64,000 nt of DNA from Pachypanchax playfairii (taxonomy: Eukaryota; Chordata; Actinopteri; Cyprinodontiformes; Aplocheilidae). The notes under the pieces are model-generated. The model had not been told where the DNA came from. It did not search any database and was given only the letters and a program-made list of their open reading frames with translations. The position numbers were made by a program, and so were the translations under genes. Positions 14,165 to 25,775 of the stretch are shown here, one piece after another. The stretch is taken from positions 995,175-1,059,174 of the forward strand of contig SSNP01000041.1 of NCBI GenBank assembly GCA_006937955.1. The letters are read 5' to 3'. Every line of letters starts with the position of its first letter. Within the stretch, counting starts at the first letter, position 1.

Positions 14165-14895
14165 CGTTAAAGGTGGATCATGTAAAGAAGAAGCCAGATG
14201 TGAACATAATCTAAAAACACCAACATCTTCTCTGGATCAAAGATCATTTAAAATAGTCTAAGGTGAACTGTAAAACTGTTCTAGTTTCAGATTTGGTCCA
14301 AATTTGAAATTCTTTTTAGATACCATGGATACTGTGTCCTGCAGACGCAAGAGAAGAGGGATCATTCAGATTGTTATCAGCTGGCAGTTTGAAATCTGCG
14401 TCTCTGATGGTATGTGGTTGCATTAGTGTCTTTGGGGAGGGGGGGCAGCTTAAACGGCAGCTTAAACATCTGGAAAGGCCCCATTCCTGCTAAAAAGTAC
14501 AGAGAAGCTTCTGCAAAAGTTAATTGCAAGTTTTCATGTAAATTGTTCATTTGAGTCAGCTGTTTCAGCAGGAAAACGGGTCCAAAACTGGCCCTGAAAA
14601 CCAGAGTACTTAAACAGTGTCTCTTTCAGTGAAGGCCTTCCATATTTCAGTAGGATAATCCAAAACTATGTACTTCATTCATGATAACAGCATGGCTTCA
14701 TGGGAAAAGAGTCTGCATGCTAAGCTGACCTGCCTGCAGTTCAGATCTTTCGGCAATAAAAAAAAAACACCTGGAGCATTTTAAATGAAAAATCCAGCCA
14801 CCAAAGCCCAGTTAGATTCCCGTGTCAGACAGGAATGAGACAATATTCCTCTCAAACTGCAGTCATGACTTAGCAAAACAGGGCTGAAAAGTACA
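14165..14895 (+). pseudogene. Decayed Tc1/mariner-type transposase
   Basis: Read on + with frame shifts and stops, the stretch keeps the order of a Tc1-like transposase: a KKKPDVN-like segment near 14185, the SLMVCGCISVFG block near 14400, an FSEGLPYFS block near 14630, a degraded glutamine/asparagine motif around 14660, the position of the conserved NWPACSPD motif around 14725-14750 (now ADLPAVQIF), and a QTGMRQYS block near 14830. Many substitutions, stops (for example at 14495) and indels show it is dead. Family assignment is by recognition of the protein pattern, not a search. Confidence 0.72.
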
Positions 14896-16900
14896 CTGAA
14901 CCCAGAAACTGAAAAGAGAAGAGATAAGCAAGAAGAAAAACAGTTAACTCCCCAAAACCCTCACAAAAACTCCTCACCTCCAAGATGTTTACAGACCATT
15001 GTTAAAAGAAGAGGAGACGCTACGCAATGGCAAACATGAACTAACATTTTCAATAAAATGGTAAAATATCTCAATCTCAGCCTCAGGAGGTGAGCGGTTG
15101 ATCCCTGGCCCCAACAGGCCCCATGTAGAAGTCTCCTACTAAACTTCAAACCCCCCTTACCACCTCTGTACAGATGGCGGCCCTCTGCTCCTCAGGGATG
15201 GGTCAAACACAGAAAAATAACATATCCTCAAGGGATCAATAAAGTATTTATTATTATTATAATATTTATGTTCTAATGGGATTTAAAAAATGGGTTTATG
15301 AGATTAGCACTATTTTGGAATTTGTGTTTTAAAGATTGTTGTAAGCCGTTTATATTTGTCTACATTCCAGGCAAAATTCATACAACCCTTCTAGATATGT
15401 TCAGATATTAGAAGTGTCAACACATTGTTGGTGTAAACACTGTAAACACTATTACAGTTCTCTTGTATGAGATCTGCTTCCAGTGGCTTCTAGTGATGTA
15501 ATCATTTTCTGGTGACCTTTGATCTCAATTACATCTAGTAGAGGCGTAATCAACCATCCAGGGCAGGTGTGTTGAAGCTCATGAAGGTAAAATCTATCTG
15601 ATTGGACTGTTGATGATGAGTAAGAGCAAATTTGGTTTGAAGAATTCAAATAATTGTGACACCTTATAGGATTGATCAATAGATAAAGATGCTATTTTGT
15701 TTGAATTCTGAAATTAAAGTCTCTCTTTTTTCTATTGTTATTCTTCCCTTTTCATTCTCTCTCTCTTTCCTGCCCTTTGACAATTTAAGGAATATGTTTG
15801 TTTTAGGAGGCAACGATGAAATCTCAATTATCAAATTATGGTTTTGCTGGTCAAAGTGAATTTTTAAAAAATATAATTGTGAAACTAATCGAAAAACAAA
15901 CTATCACCATGTTTGTCTGAATCTCCTTTGATTTCTTTTGTGTGTGCGTGTGCGTGCGCGCGAGAGAGAGACAGACTTACGGGAAGATTGTTAAGGTGAC
16001 TGGGAAGGATCTGAGAGGATAAAATATTCATTAAGATGACACTATTGTGGTTAGCTTATAGCATGAAAACCAGCAGCACTTACAAGCCGCCTGAAGCAGC
16101 CTTGTGTTGACGTCTCCCCCGTGAAACTGTGGGACGATCACATATGAAACAATAAATAAATAAACCCTGCAGTGGGACTTTATGGAAGTAATATTCATTA
16201 AACTTAAAATTTTGAACCACTTTTTTTCTTGCTCTCAGATAATTCGGTTTTATAAGTTCTCTTTTGATAATTAACCTATAGAATAAAACCTTTCCTGCTT
16301 TATCCACACACTGTAAACAGCAGATCTCACAGACAACTGAAGGTAAAAATGATATCAATTTGTGAGTAAGATTTACACGGTATTCGGGTATGTACATAAC
16401 TTTTTAAAAGTATTTCACACTGTTGCGCTAAATGAGCAGAACTTTTCTACAGACTTCATTCAACTGGAACCTCATTAGATTTTTCCAAGTCCTTCAAGAT
16501 AATAAAAATTAAGACAAATTACAATAACATTTCTCTCAATTATAGTCATGATTAATATATCTAGTCTGGCGCATCCAGATAAATCAATCCTGCACATCAG
16601 CTTAGAGAAATTTTAGAGAATTTGTTTTTATAAATAGCTTTGGACCATCACCAACCATGAAATTCTACAGATTTTTCCTTCCTTTCACCAAGCCCCTTCC
16701 CTGAAAAACAACCATAAACTTTACACTTAGCTCAATGCAGTTACACAAGTAATGTTCTCCTAGCAACCACCAAATCCAGACTCGTCCAACAGATTTCCAA
16801 ATAGAGAAGCATCATTTGTCTTTCTAGAAAACATATCACTGTTCTAGAGTCCAGTAGGTGCATGTTTTACTTGATGGCACTTTGTCATATAAAGCTTTGA
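14896..16900. other. Intergenic, mostly unassigned
   Basis: No gene is seen. A short tail of the type common in fish retroposons (CAATAAAGTATTTATTATTATTAT) lies near 15235-15260. A GT/GC/GA alternating tract lies near 15938-15972. Around 15545-15580 a fragment resembles the palindromic element at 26866-27064. Nothing else is supported. Confidence 0.5.
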
Positions 16901-16904
16901 CGTT

Positions 16905-17045
16905 AAGGTTGGATAGATTCTCAGCCATCCAGGACATTTCAATCCAGAACGTTTTTTTTTTTAAAAAGGGAAGCTGGACTTTTTTTTAGGTTTCTTGAAA
17001 ATGTTTCACTTTTCATCCAAATGGCTTCGTCAGTTCTGATCATAG
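16905..17045 (+). repeat. Dispersed teleost repeat fragment (copy 1 of 2)
   Basis: The stretch runs from a GATAGATTCTCAGCCATCCAG start to a TTTCACTTTTCATCCAAATGG-CTTCGTCAG end. A related stretch occurs inverted at about 45545-45710. I recognise the order of motifs as a common fish interspersed repeat; its class is unknown to me. Confidence 0.55.
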
Positions 17046-17338
17046 TTTGAGAGCTCTATGCTTGTAAGTTGTACTGATCAAGGTATGAATGAGCTCATTA
17101 AAACTTTCTTGGAAGTAGAGACATTGTTAGATAACTAAAACCTGTTGTGTGTTGAATGAGCACATGTCACATGAGCTGATGCTAGAGGGTCACATACTTT
17201 TATTGCATACATATGCTGGACCACTGAAAAGTTAAAGAGTAACTGCACCCCATAAAGCATAACCTGGACCCCAGAAAACATTTGAAATATTCTACCAAAG
17301 TGTGCAGATATTCTATATTGCAACTTTAACGTATACGC

Positions 17339-17881
17339 TTTAAAGAGGCCATTCCAGTAAAAATGTTTTTTTCTGAAGTTTCTGTTGAATATTTTAGTTC
17401 TAACGGTGTTCTTACCTTCATACTGGGTGTGAAAATGGCACAATACCTTATCTTTCAGTTTTTATCTCCTGAACTATGCAAGGGGTAATAAAACCCAAGT
17501 TCGTAAACGCCTGTATTTGTTACGTCACAACTCCTTTGTTCATTAGTATTCATCAGCTCCCGCAGTTGAAACCATGCCTAGCATGCCGCTGGCTAAAAGC
17601 TGTAGCATAAGACGTATCAAACCGGAAGAGACTACGTGTGCTGTTGCCATGCGCAGTGAGGAAGGAAACAGTATACCTCGCTCTCATAGATTGGCTAACA
17701 AACTAGCCTGAGTCCAGAAAATTTGCATAATGAATATTAATGAGTTGCAGCATGAAGCCTGACAAATCTTCACGCAGATTGATCAAAAGATCTGTTAATC
17801 AGTGTTAACTAATGTTTTTTAGATATAAAATGTTTCATATAACCACAAAGTCCTGAAATTTGTATAAAATGGCCCCTTTAA
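17339..17881 (-). mobile_element. MITE family 1, copy B (uninterrupted)
   Basis: It is the reverse complement of copy A and copy C, bounded by TTTAAAGAGGCC and GGCCCCTTTAA. It contains the intact site (GCATAAGACGTATC near 17605-17620) at which copy A was interrupted. It lies about 460 bp upstream of the likely iapp promoter. Confidence 0.85.
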
Positions 17882-18218
17882 TGTCGTAATAATGTCAAAA
17901 ATTTAGTAATCTGAGCAAAGATTTATATTTAAAAGTCAACTTGTGAATTATGTTTGCAAAGTTTTAATCATCCCTTGATTAAGTTTCACTCTGTTGTATG
18001 TGACATTTGGCACCATTCATTATTAATCATAACTCATCTTTACATTTTTTATGAATCTCCCTCAGGGAGGTACAAAAGACTAAAGTTTGGTAACCTAAAG
18101 CTTAAGCACGCGTCCTACAGTAAACAATTTCCCACTTTAAGAGTTCTTCTCTCCGTCGAGTTATTGGCGGGTCAGTCCCATCTGATGACAGTGCTGACGA
18201 AGGTGATGATGATGATGG

Positions 18219-18448
18219 TGACGTATAGAGCTGTGTGTATTGTGGACGGTCAAAGAAAACTGAATGTAGACAATCCCCCCACCCCTCCCACTGTCAGTGT
18301 AAATGAAAACACTTGGCTATATTTGGAGAGAGCTGATGTCACCAGTGGTTTGAGCAGAGAGCCTATAACTGTTGGAGTCGGATCGTGTGACAGTCGAACA
18401 AACCTTGGATTGCTTCACTGGCAGACTGGGACCAAACACAACCAAAAA
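18219..18448 (+). promoter_or_regulatory. iapp: Probable iapp promoter and non-coding exon 1
   Basis: A CRE-like TGACGTAT lies at 18219-18226, a CACCC/C-rich box at 18277-18290, and a TATA-like CTATATTT at 18318-18325. About 120 bases further, AAAAA precedes a perfect GTGAGT donor at 18449. The first coding exon of iapp starts at an acceptor (18871-18872) only 18 bases before its ATG, so an upstream non-coding exon is required, as in mammalian IAPP. This region is the best candidate. Transcription start is inferred, not seen. Confidence 0.5.
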
Positions 18449-18890
18449 GTGAGTATCTGAATGGTTTGATTTCTTCATTTCCCCCCATTGCAATTATTAT
18501 TATCAGTAAATACAATACAAACAGATCATATTATCAGTTTTTCTATCTATAAAGTGTTTATTCCAGTATAATTTTTTGCTAAATCCTTACCGTTTAATGT
18601 TTTATTTTGAAAAATAAATGTTGAGAAAAGTAGAATTGATGCCAACTGTAAGAGAAATCACATTGTAAAGATGTAGTTATGTCAAATATCCCCAAAATTT
18701 TGATATTCAGGAAAGATTTTTTAGCAAAATCATAATTAATTTTAACTGACCAAAACAATTAACAGTGATTTGTTTTTTTTCTTAACTTGCTTTTTGCTGA
18801 TTTAAAAAAGTGAAACATTTTTTGGCCCCTAGCAGCAAAAAGATGATCGTTATAATCATGTTGTTTCTGCAGAGAATAATCAGCAGCATC

Positions 18891-19681
18891 ATGGATCAAC
18901 TGAGGGTCACTGTGTTTCTCCTGACGGCGCTCGTCTTGTTGCGCTGCATCACCGCCGCTCCAAGCCACAGGTGAGTGAGAGGAGAGCAAATGAGCTGCAG
19001 ATTTTTAAAAGAAGGGATAAGACTTTCTAATATTTGATATTTAGCTTTTAATCACAGGATAATAAGCATCTGTTTAAATAGGAGGGACATGAGTTGGATG
19101 CAGAGATTCTGTAATGTGTCTGATGGTTCATCATGTATGGAGGTGGAAGCAAATCGCGCTCATTTGGCTGAGTGGCCACTTTCTCCTCCGTCTCAGGGGA
19201 TTGCTGTATGCTTTGAAGAGCCGATCATCAGTGTGAAATGGTTTGGCCCCTTTTTTTTCCTCTGTGATCCAGGTACTTAAGTCCCAGCTCGTCCTCCGAA
19301 GAGAGAGCTCCTTTAGACAACGAGAGCTGGTCACTGCCTGAGCTCATCTCCAACCCGTTCCTGGGTCTCGTGGGTCCACAGACACAGAGGGGACTAACAG
19401 GAACGAACAGGTACCTGATCACGCAAATGATTTTCTATGTCATGAAATAGCTGTAAACTTCTGGGATGTTTTCTGAAATCTTTGTGTTGCTCTTTGGTTC
19501 TTTCAGTCACCATTTAGAAAAGAGAAAGTGCAACACGGCTACCTGTGTCACCCAAAGGTTAGCAGACTTCCTGGTTCGTTCCAGCAACACCATCGGAACC
19601 GTCTACGTCCCAACGAACGTGGGATCTTCCACTTACGGAAAGAGGGACCTACAGAAGCCTCCCAACTACCTGCATTTCTAG
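18891..19681 (+). CDS. iapp: Islet amyloid polypeptide (amylin) precursor, 130 aa
   Basis: Coding exons are 18891-18970, 19273-19410 and 19507-19681 (TAG), all GT-AG with phase 2 junctions. Residues 1-23 form a signal peptide (MDQLRVTVFLLTALVLL then CITAA). A long propeptide follows to the dibasic site LEKR (residues 76-79). The mature hormone is residues 80-116, bases 19526-19636: 37 residues beginning KCNTATC and ending VGSSTY, then GKR for amidation and cleavage, then an 11-residue C-terminal peptide. C2 and C7 make the family's disulfide ring. KCNTATC and the C-terminal tyrosine amide identify amylin rather than CGRP, which has ACDTATC-type ends and phenylalanine. It is a secreted beta-cell hormone acting through calcitonin receptor-RAMP complexes in known species. 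Position 29 is proline, as in non-amyloidogenic rodent amylin. The propeptide is much longer than in human (89-aa precursor). Confidence 0.95.
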
Positions 19682-19916
19682 TAAAAACTAGGGAAACAGT
19701 TTATTTATTCAAATAATATGTATTCATTTATGTAAAATTGACTCTATGACACAGATTGTGTTATTCATTATCATGTTTTTTTTCTTAAACATAAAGAACC
19801 AGTGCCTTTGATTTAAACCCTGTTTCATTTCTTCCAGTTTGTGCTTTTATTTTTCAAAATTAGAATTAAAAAGAGTCAAACAAATACTAAAACAACAGAA
19901 ATGTAAAGCAATACAA

Positions 19917-19922
19917 AATAAA
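19917..19922 (+). terminator. iapp: Candidate iapp polyadenylation signal
   Basis: This AATAAA lies about 235 bases after the stop codon. Other weaker A-rich variants (AATTAAA near 19861) precede it. Use is inferred. Confidence 0.4.
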
Positions 19923-22900
19923 TCAGTTGTTTTTGATAATAAAATGTAAATATATACATATACATTTTCAACTCTGTGCATTATAAACATTCTTGCATAT
20001 CATTTTAGCTGATGGTTTGTTTTTTCAATATTTTTCATTTATACATTTCATTTATGCTGAATCAAAAAACTGTTCTAGTACAGGATGTATAGAAAACAAA
20101 TAAAAAATAGAATGCTGAGTCCATGGAGATTTTTACTTTCTGCTCCATTATCTAATAATCCATACTGAACATGGCTGTGTGTCCATTTTTGGTTCAAATT
20201 ATAAGGCATTAACTTTCGTGGTCATTTATTTAGTCTGTGCTGACCACAACCAAAAGAGGAATTTTACACTTTTAGAAAGCATACGCAGCTTGTTTTCTTG
20301 TAAATTGTGAGATAAACGATTACCACCGCATGGTTACAGCTGACGGTTCCAGATGCGAATTCTATAAAAAACGCTTTTTTTATTTCACATATTCACGAGG
20401 CTGCAACCCCTCCTCAAATATGTTTTAAAGCAGAACTAAATAACCTTGCTTAAGTGGATGCTAACTGAAAAACATGTTCAGCTTCATATTAACATCAATC
20501 TGGACCCTCCATCGGCCCTACAACACGCTGAACAACTTCAGTGGTTCGGGTCGCGGCCGTGAGTGGGCGGTTCCTTTGCTGTTTTACGGCAACAGCTGTT
20601 TGCTGTTGCAGCAATCGCCATTAGCTCCTATAAAGGCTAGCAGTTAGTTTTTCAGCTCACTGACCAGAGTTCAGTTTTGAAAGAAAAAGAGTTATGTCTT
20701 CTGAGGTGAGGCAAAGAAAGCAGCAAGACAGGGAAAGACCTAAACCAAAGCAAACATCCTTATCTGCAAAGCAGGTTCCACTTGGTGGGAAAAGTTTTTT
20801 AGTACAGCATTAACAACGGATGTATCTATGGACGGAAGTTTCAGTGTTCGGGACAAAAATGTGATTTATCTTTAATTCAGCACCTAACCTACAGATACAC
20901 TGGGTTCTTTTCATTTAGAAAAGTGTGTGATTAGGGTTTCTATGAATTTAATATGATGACAGGATTGCCAAGGATCATTTTCATTATGTATAGTTTCTAT
21001 CTTTGGTTTTGATGAAGATTATCTTCTTTTTTTTCCTGTACTTTTGAGTTTTAGTGAATTCTGTTCAGTAAGTTACTTGCTGTTAAAAAGATCTTTTTGA
21101 ACTTTGGTTTACTCTGTTTCTAATTAACTCCATCAGCGTACATAGTTTATAATTAGTGCTTTGTTAGATCCTTATTGTGTCCCGGAGGTGCAGTTTGCAG
21201 GAGAACCTAATAGGGACGCAGGTGGTGAAACCCTGGAACTACAATCATCAGGAACACAGCAGGTAGATAAAAACAAGCAACTGACAGAGTTCTGAGAAAC
21301 TGAGAGCTTGATACACAAGGGGAGATGATTACTGCATGTTAACCAGGTGAGTTGAAGAGGGTCAGCTGTGTAACCGAGGGAATCAACAGACAGCGGAAAT
21401 GGGAAGAACCATATAACTCAGTATTTATAACTCCAGTATAAATCTTTTGTTTCTTGTAACATACATCATCTTCCTGCATTGCAAGCAACTGCGTCTGGAT
21501 CATTTGACCTTAACCACATCAAGAGAGAACACACTTGAGTAATGAAGATTTCATTCTCTTAAATTACTTCTTTTTTCTTTAAAAGTTTGTTTTGAGACTG
21601 AACCTAAAGTAACATATCAGTTAATCCTGTCAGGACCGACTTCAAATCAGCTGTTTCTAATTTAGAGTCTGTATTAGAATATTGTTTATCTATCAGGAGT
21701 TGATCAATATTTAAATATGTTAGTGATTTTATTAATATTTAATGTTTGTAAATGTATTAATATTTCATAGGACAATACTTATTAGCATAAAGGCTGTATG
21801 ATTGTTCCAGCTTCTAATTTTAGCTTAACATTGCCTCATGATGATGACTGAAAAGCATCTTTTTACACAAATTGTTATAAAATCTACATTCTTACACATA
21901 ATGCTAAATTTCACCATAAAAAAATGTCAAAGTGAATTGAAAAGCATGATGCTTTCAATTACACAATCGAGAGCACTAAAACGGCTAACACATTTAAGCC
22001 CACTTTTTTTCATTTGATCCTAAAAGTAATGTACATTGAAAGCACCCAGTGGTTATTAGTCATTGTTTACCCACAACGCTTTTAACGGCAGAACTACAAT
22101 CACAATGATGTCGTCCATACAGTTGTGCGTCGTCCTCCCGCTGTGGTTATCCAGGGTAATGAAAATCAAGAGGGGAACTGTGACGCACAGCATCATCCCC
22201 TGTTTGATTATCGGTGACCTGATCATCTCAGACACTGACATCAACATCCCAGAGCATGTTTAACACCTGCATAAAAGGGTCTTCAAAAATAGAACAAGTG
22301 GCAGCTTTTTGCTGATGAACCCAAAAAAACAACGCAAAGCCATTATCCAAACACTCGGAGCCAGAACGAGGATCAAGATCTGTCGATTACTTCACATGAA
22401 GCCACAAATGGCTCTGTGCCTCGGCTGAGTTGTTTATCACATCTGTGATTATCACTGATGAACGCTTTGATGGAATTTCAGAACTGATTCACGACCTGCT
22501 GACCGCATTAACGTCTGACATTAAACGATGTTTCATTTGAAAGCTAAGAGCAGCAACTTGTTTATACTCTATTACTTCAGCTGTGATATGTTAAAAAAAA
22601 AGTTTGTGATTTGACAGAAACAAATTTACAAATTATGCACAAATTATTGATGTATTAAACATGTGTTTTTGAGAGATTTGATAGATTTGCAAAATGAATG
22701 TGACTTTTAAAAAGCATCAAGGTGATTCTCAAACAGCCGTTAGCTGAAACTTGATCATATGAAGAATGATGCCCCTCTCAGGTCCTGGTCAGGGTCTTTG
22801 GTGGATTTGGCCCTTATCAATAGTGTATTAGGCCTTGCTCTTCTTTTATCCTACAACTGTTCACTCTCATTTTTAAAGCACAAACTGCACAACATATTGT

Positions 22901-24269
22901 CACCATCATACATCATGTACAAGGACTGGAACTGAGTCAAAAAGCTGCTGAAGTCCAAATAAAAACTCTGAAAGACTTTCTGAAAGTCTGAAGAACTATT
23001 GATCCACAAACGTGTTCTGGCTTGGAAGAATAATATATATACAGTATAAATAATACATATGTTTTTCTTTAATAAAAACATTGATCTGTTTTTGTTTACT
23101 TTTAATCATTTTGGAAATCATCTGATTTAACTGAATTGTTTTAATTTACATATTTGTAAAATGTGCAACAATAAAATAGATTTAGAACCAGACTAACTGG
23201 ATGGAAATCTTTCCTCTTCACCAATCTGAATGGGTTTTATCCATCCATCCATCCATCCATCCATCCATCCATCCATCCATCCATCCACAAACTCTCCATA
23301 GTGTGTCATTAAATCATGTTTGAGATTATTTTTAAATACAGTTTGTACTTCAAAACATGTGTATAAACTGAATAATAATTCTGACTTAACATAGTTTTAT
23401 TCGTGAACAAGAAATACTGTATTCTAGTTGTCTGAAAATTTATTAACTCGAGAAACCTAATAAGCAGATCAAATTCATTTCCTCCTGTTATAATTTGTCC
23501 AGTCATGTTGCATGAAAAAAAGGTCATATGATATGTGTGTGTGAGTGGACTCCTTGAAATAAGTGTCTCTCACTCTCAGTGCGTTAGACCTGAGAGCTCT
23601 GGATGCTTATTCTGAAACCTAATATGTGATAATGGTAAAAAATAAATAAAACCAGTACAATCAATGAAACACCATCATAAAACCCAAATCAATTTAATTA
23701 TTGCCAAAACTGGCAACCCATCTTTGACCTGCAGTTTAACATGTCACATTTATTTCTTTTAGACTCATTTTATTTCTTTGATCCTATTTTTATGTCTTTA
23801 CAAAGAATAAGCAGATTTTATTGTCTGTGAACAACAATGTAAAATTTTTTGTTTGGTCACCTGGCACATCAATGCAGTGATTTAAAAAACCTTTAAAGGC
23901 TGAACAACACACTTAAAAAAACACTAAAAATCTAAATTTTATAATTCATAAGTACTAGCCGCAAGAAATGCAGAAATGATTTGATTTGGCCAAGTTCATG
24001 CAAATGCGTTTTATCTTTTGCGCCTTTGAGAAACCTTCCTCACTGCTTGCCGTAGATAATTGTAAATACGGAAGTTGCAGCGTTTCGCCCCTCAGTTGTT
24101 TCCTAAGCTGACAAGTATTTTGCTAGTTAAACCATCTTTGTTTTAAATTTATTGAAACGTCTTAATATTTCTGAGGAAAAGGGAGAGAATCGTGCCTGTT
24201 AGACGTTTCTCTGCCGGATTAAATATGTTTTACATCTACGTGTTAGCTGTCTGTTGTTAGCATCGTGTT
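19923..24269. other. Intergenic spacer between iapp and pyroxd1
   Basis: No gene is recognised. Around 20422-20450 the sequence begins like the inverted-repeat element at 25319 (TTTTAAAGCAGAACTAA), but I cannot find its other end. A higher-complexity stretch at about 22050-22530 has open frames on both strands and no assignment. The last 250 bases should contain the pyroxd1 promoter and 5' UTR; no TATA box is obvious. Confidence 0.5.
23237..23286. repeat. (ATCC)n tetranucleotide microsatellite
   Basis: About twelve perfect ATCC units occur in tandem. Confidence 0.95.
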
Positions 24270-25732
24270 ATGGCAGATGAAAAAGAGAAAACGTTTAAGT
24301 TTGTCATCGTAGGAGGAGGCATTGCAGGCGTGACATGTGTGGAGCAGGTGATAAATAAAGCGACTAAAATGTCACTCATGTCTAACCTTTATGGAAAGAT
24401 TAAATTTTAAAATATTATCCTCCTTTAACAGTTGTCATCCCAGTTTCCATCAGCAGACGGCGTGGCCCTAATAACTGCAGGTCTTCACATCAAGGCTGTA
24501 ACTAACTATAAACAGGCAAGAAGGCAGACGATTAAGTTGTTTTTGACTCGACATTGTACATCTTGATATCTAATTATTTGTCCTCCAAAGGTGTCCCGAA
24601 CCCTGGAGGAGTTTGATTTGGAGGAGCAACATTCTAGTGTTCTGGAGGAGAAATTTCCCAAACTTACTATCATCCACTCCGCTGTTAAGTCACTTCACAC
24701 ACAGTCACATGTAAGAGTCTGTGTAAACATTTAAACAGAAAATTATAATTCGTGTCGAAAGACCTTCTTGATAATCAGAAGCGGTGTACTACCGCCATCT
24801 AGTGGCCGTGTGGCTACAGCGCAACGTCAACAGTTTGAAAACAGAAAATAACAAATCTGTTTCTGTTTGTTATAAATTCCGATCTATCACCCAGCGTGTG
24901 GAAACCACAGATGGTCGGGTTTTTGGTTATGAGAAGTTGTGTATATGCAGCGGTGCCAGACCGAAGCTCCTTACGCAGGACAACCCATATGTGCTGGGGA
25001 TCCGAGACACAGACAGCGCCCAGGTACAACTCAGTCTCTGAATGTTTGTTTAGTTTAGGCACATGCTTCTGATTTACTTTTAATGCACTGACCTATAACG
25101 TTCATTCCAAGAAAGTATGGATGCTGTATCGAGCCAATATTCCATCCTAAATAAAACAAACAATATATCAGGTGTTGAAACTTAAGTTATTTTACCATTT
25201 CATTAAACAAAATTAGTTTATTTTGAATTTAGTGGCATCAAGACCTGGTGTGCAAATGAATGCATTCTGGTTTTATTCACATTTTGCACAGCATTCAAGA
25301 TTTTTTTTAGAATTGGGGTTTTAAAGCAGAACTAAGTAAGTTTTTTCACCTCAATAAATGTTTTCTAGAGTCCCTGTGGGGGTAAACAAGGACTTGGCGG
25401 GGTGATTCGTGGGTCCCTCTCCTCCCTCCGGGGTCTGTGTCCTGAAAGCAGCACTTGCAACTTTCAGTGGATCGGACCCGACTAATCTCGCGAGAACAAA
25501 CCTGCTTTACGGCACTCACACTCACGTACATAAATACAAGCATGAAGCCCTTGTCGTTGTTAGCAACTCCACCCTTAGGAGCGCAAAGATGACAATAATA
25601 CTCACCTGTCGAGACATTTTCTTGGTTTTGTTTTTCTTTCTTCTTGCAAAAGCGTTCTCTGCGCGTTGTTGTTGGGGGGGCGGCGGGGTGGGGGGTGAGG
25701 GGGGGGGGGTCTGCGGCGGCGGNNNNNNNNNN

Positions 25733-25775
<43 letters not shown>

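Noticed and set aside
17954..18460. 168-codon open frame upstream of iapp
   Set aside because: The translation has no family resemblance. The region holds the probable promoter and untranslated exon of iapp.
19507..19681. Exon 3 of iapp as a CGRP (calca) exon
   Set aside because: KCNTATC start, SSTY-GKR end and the pyroxd1 neighbour identify amylin; no calcitonin-coding exon lies beside it.
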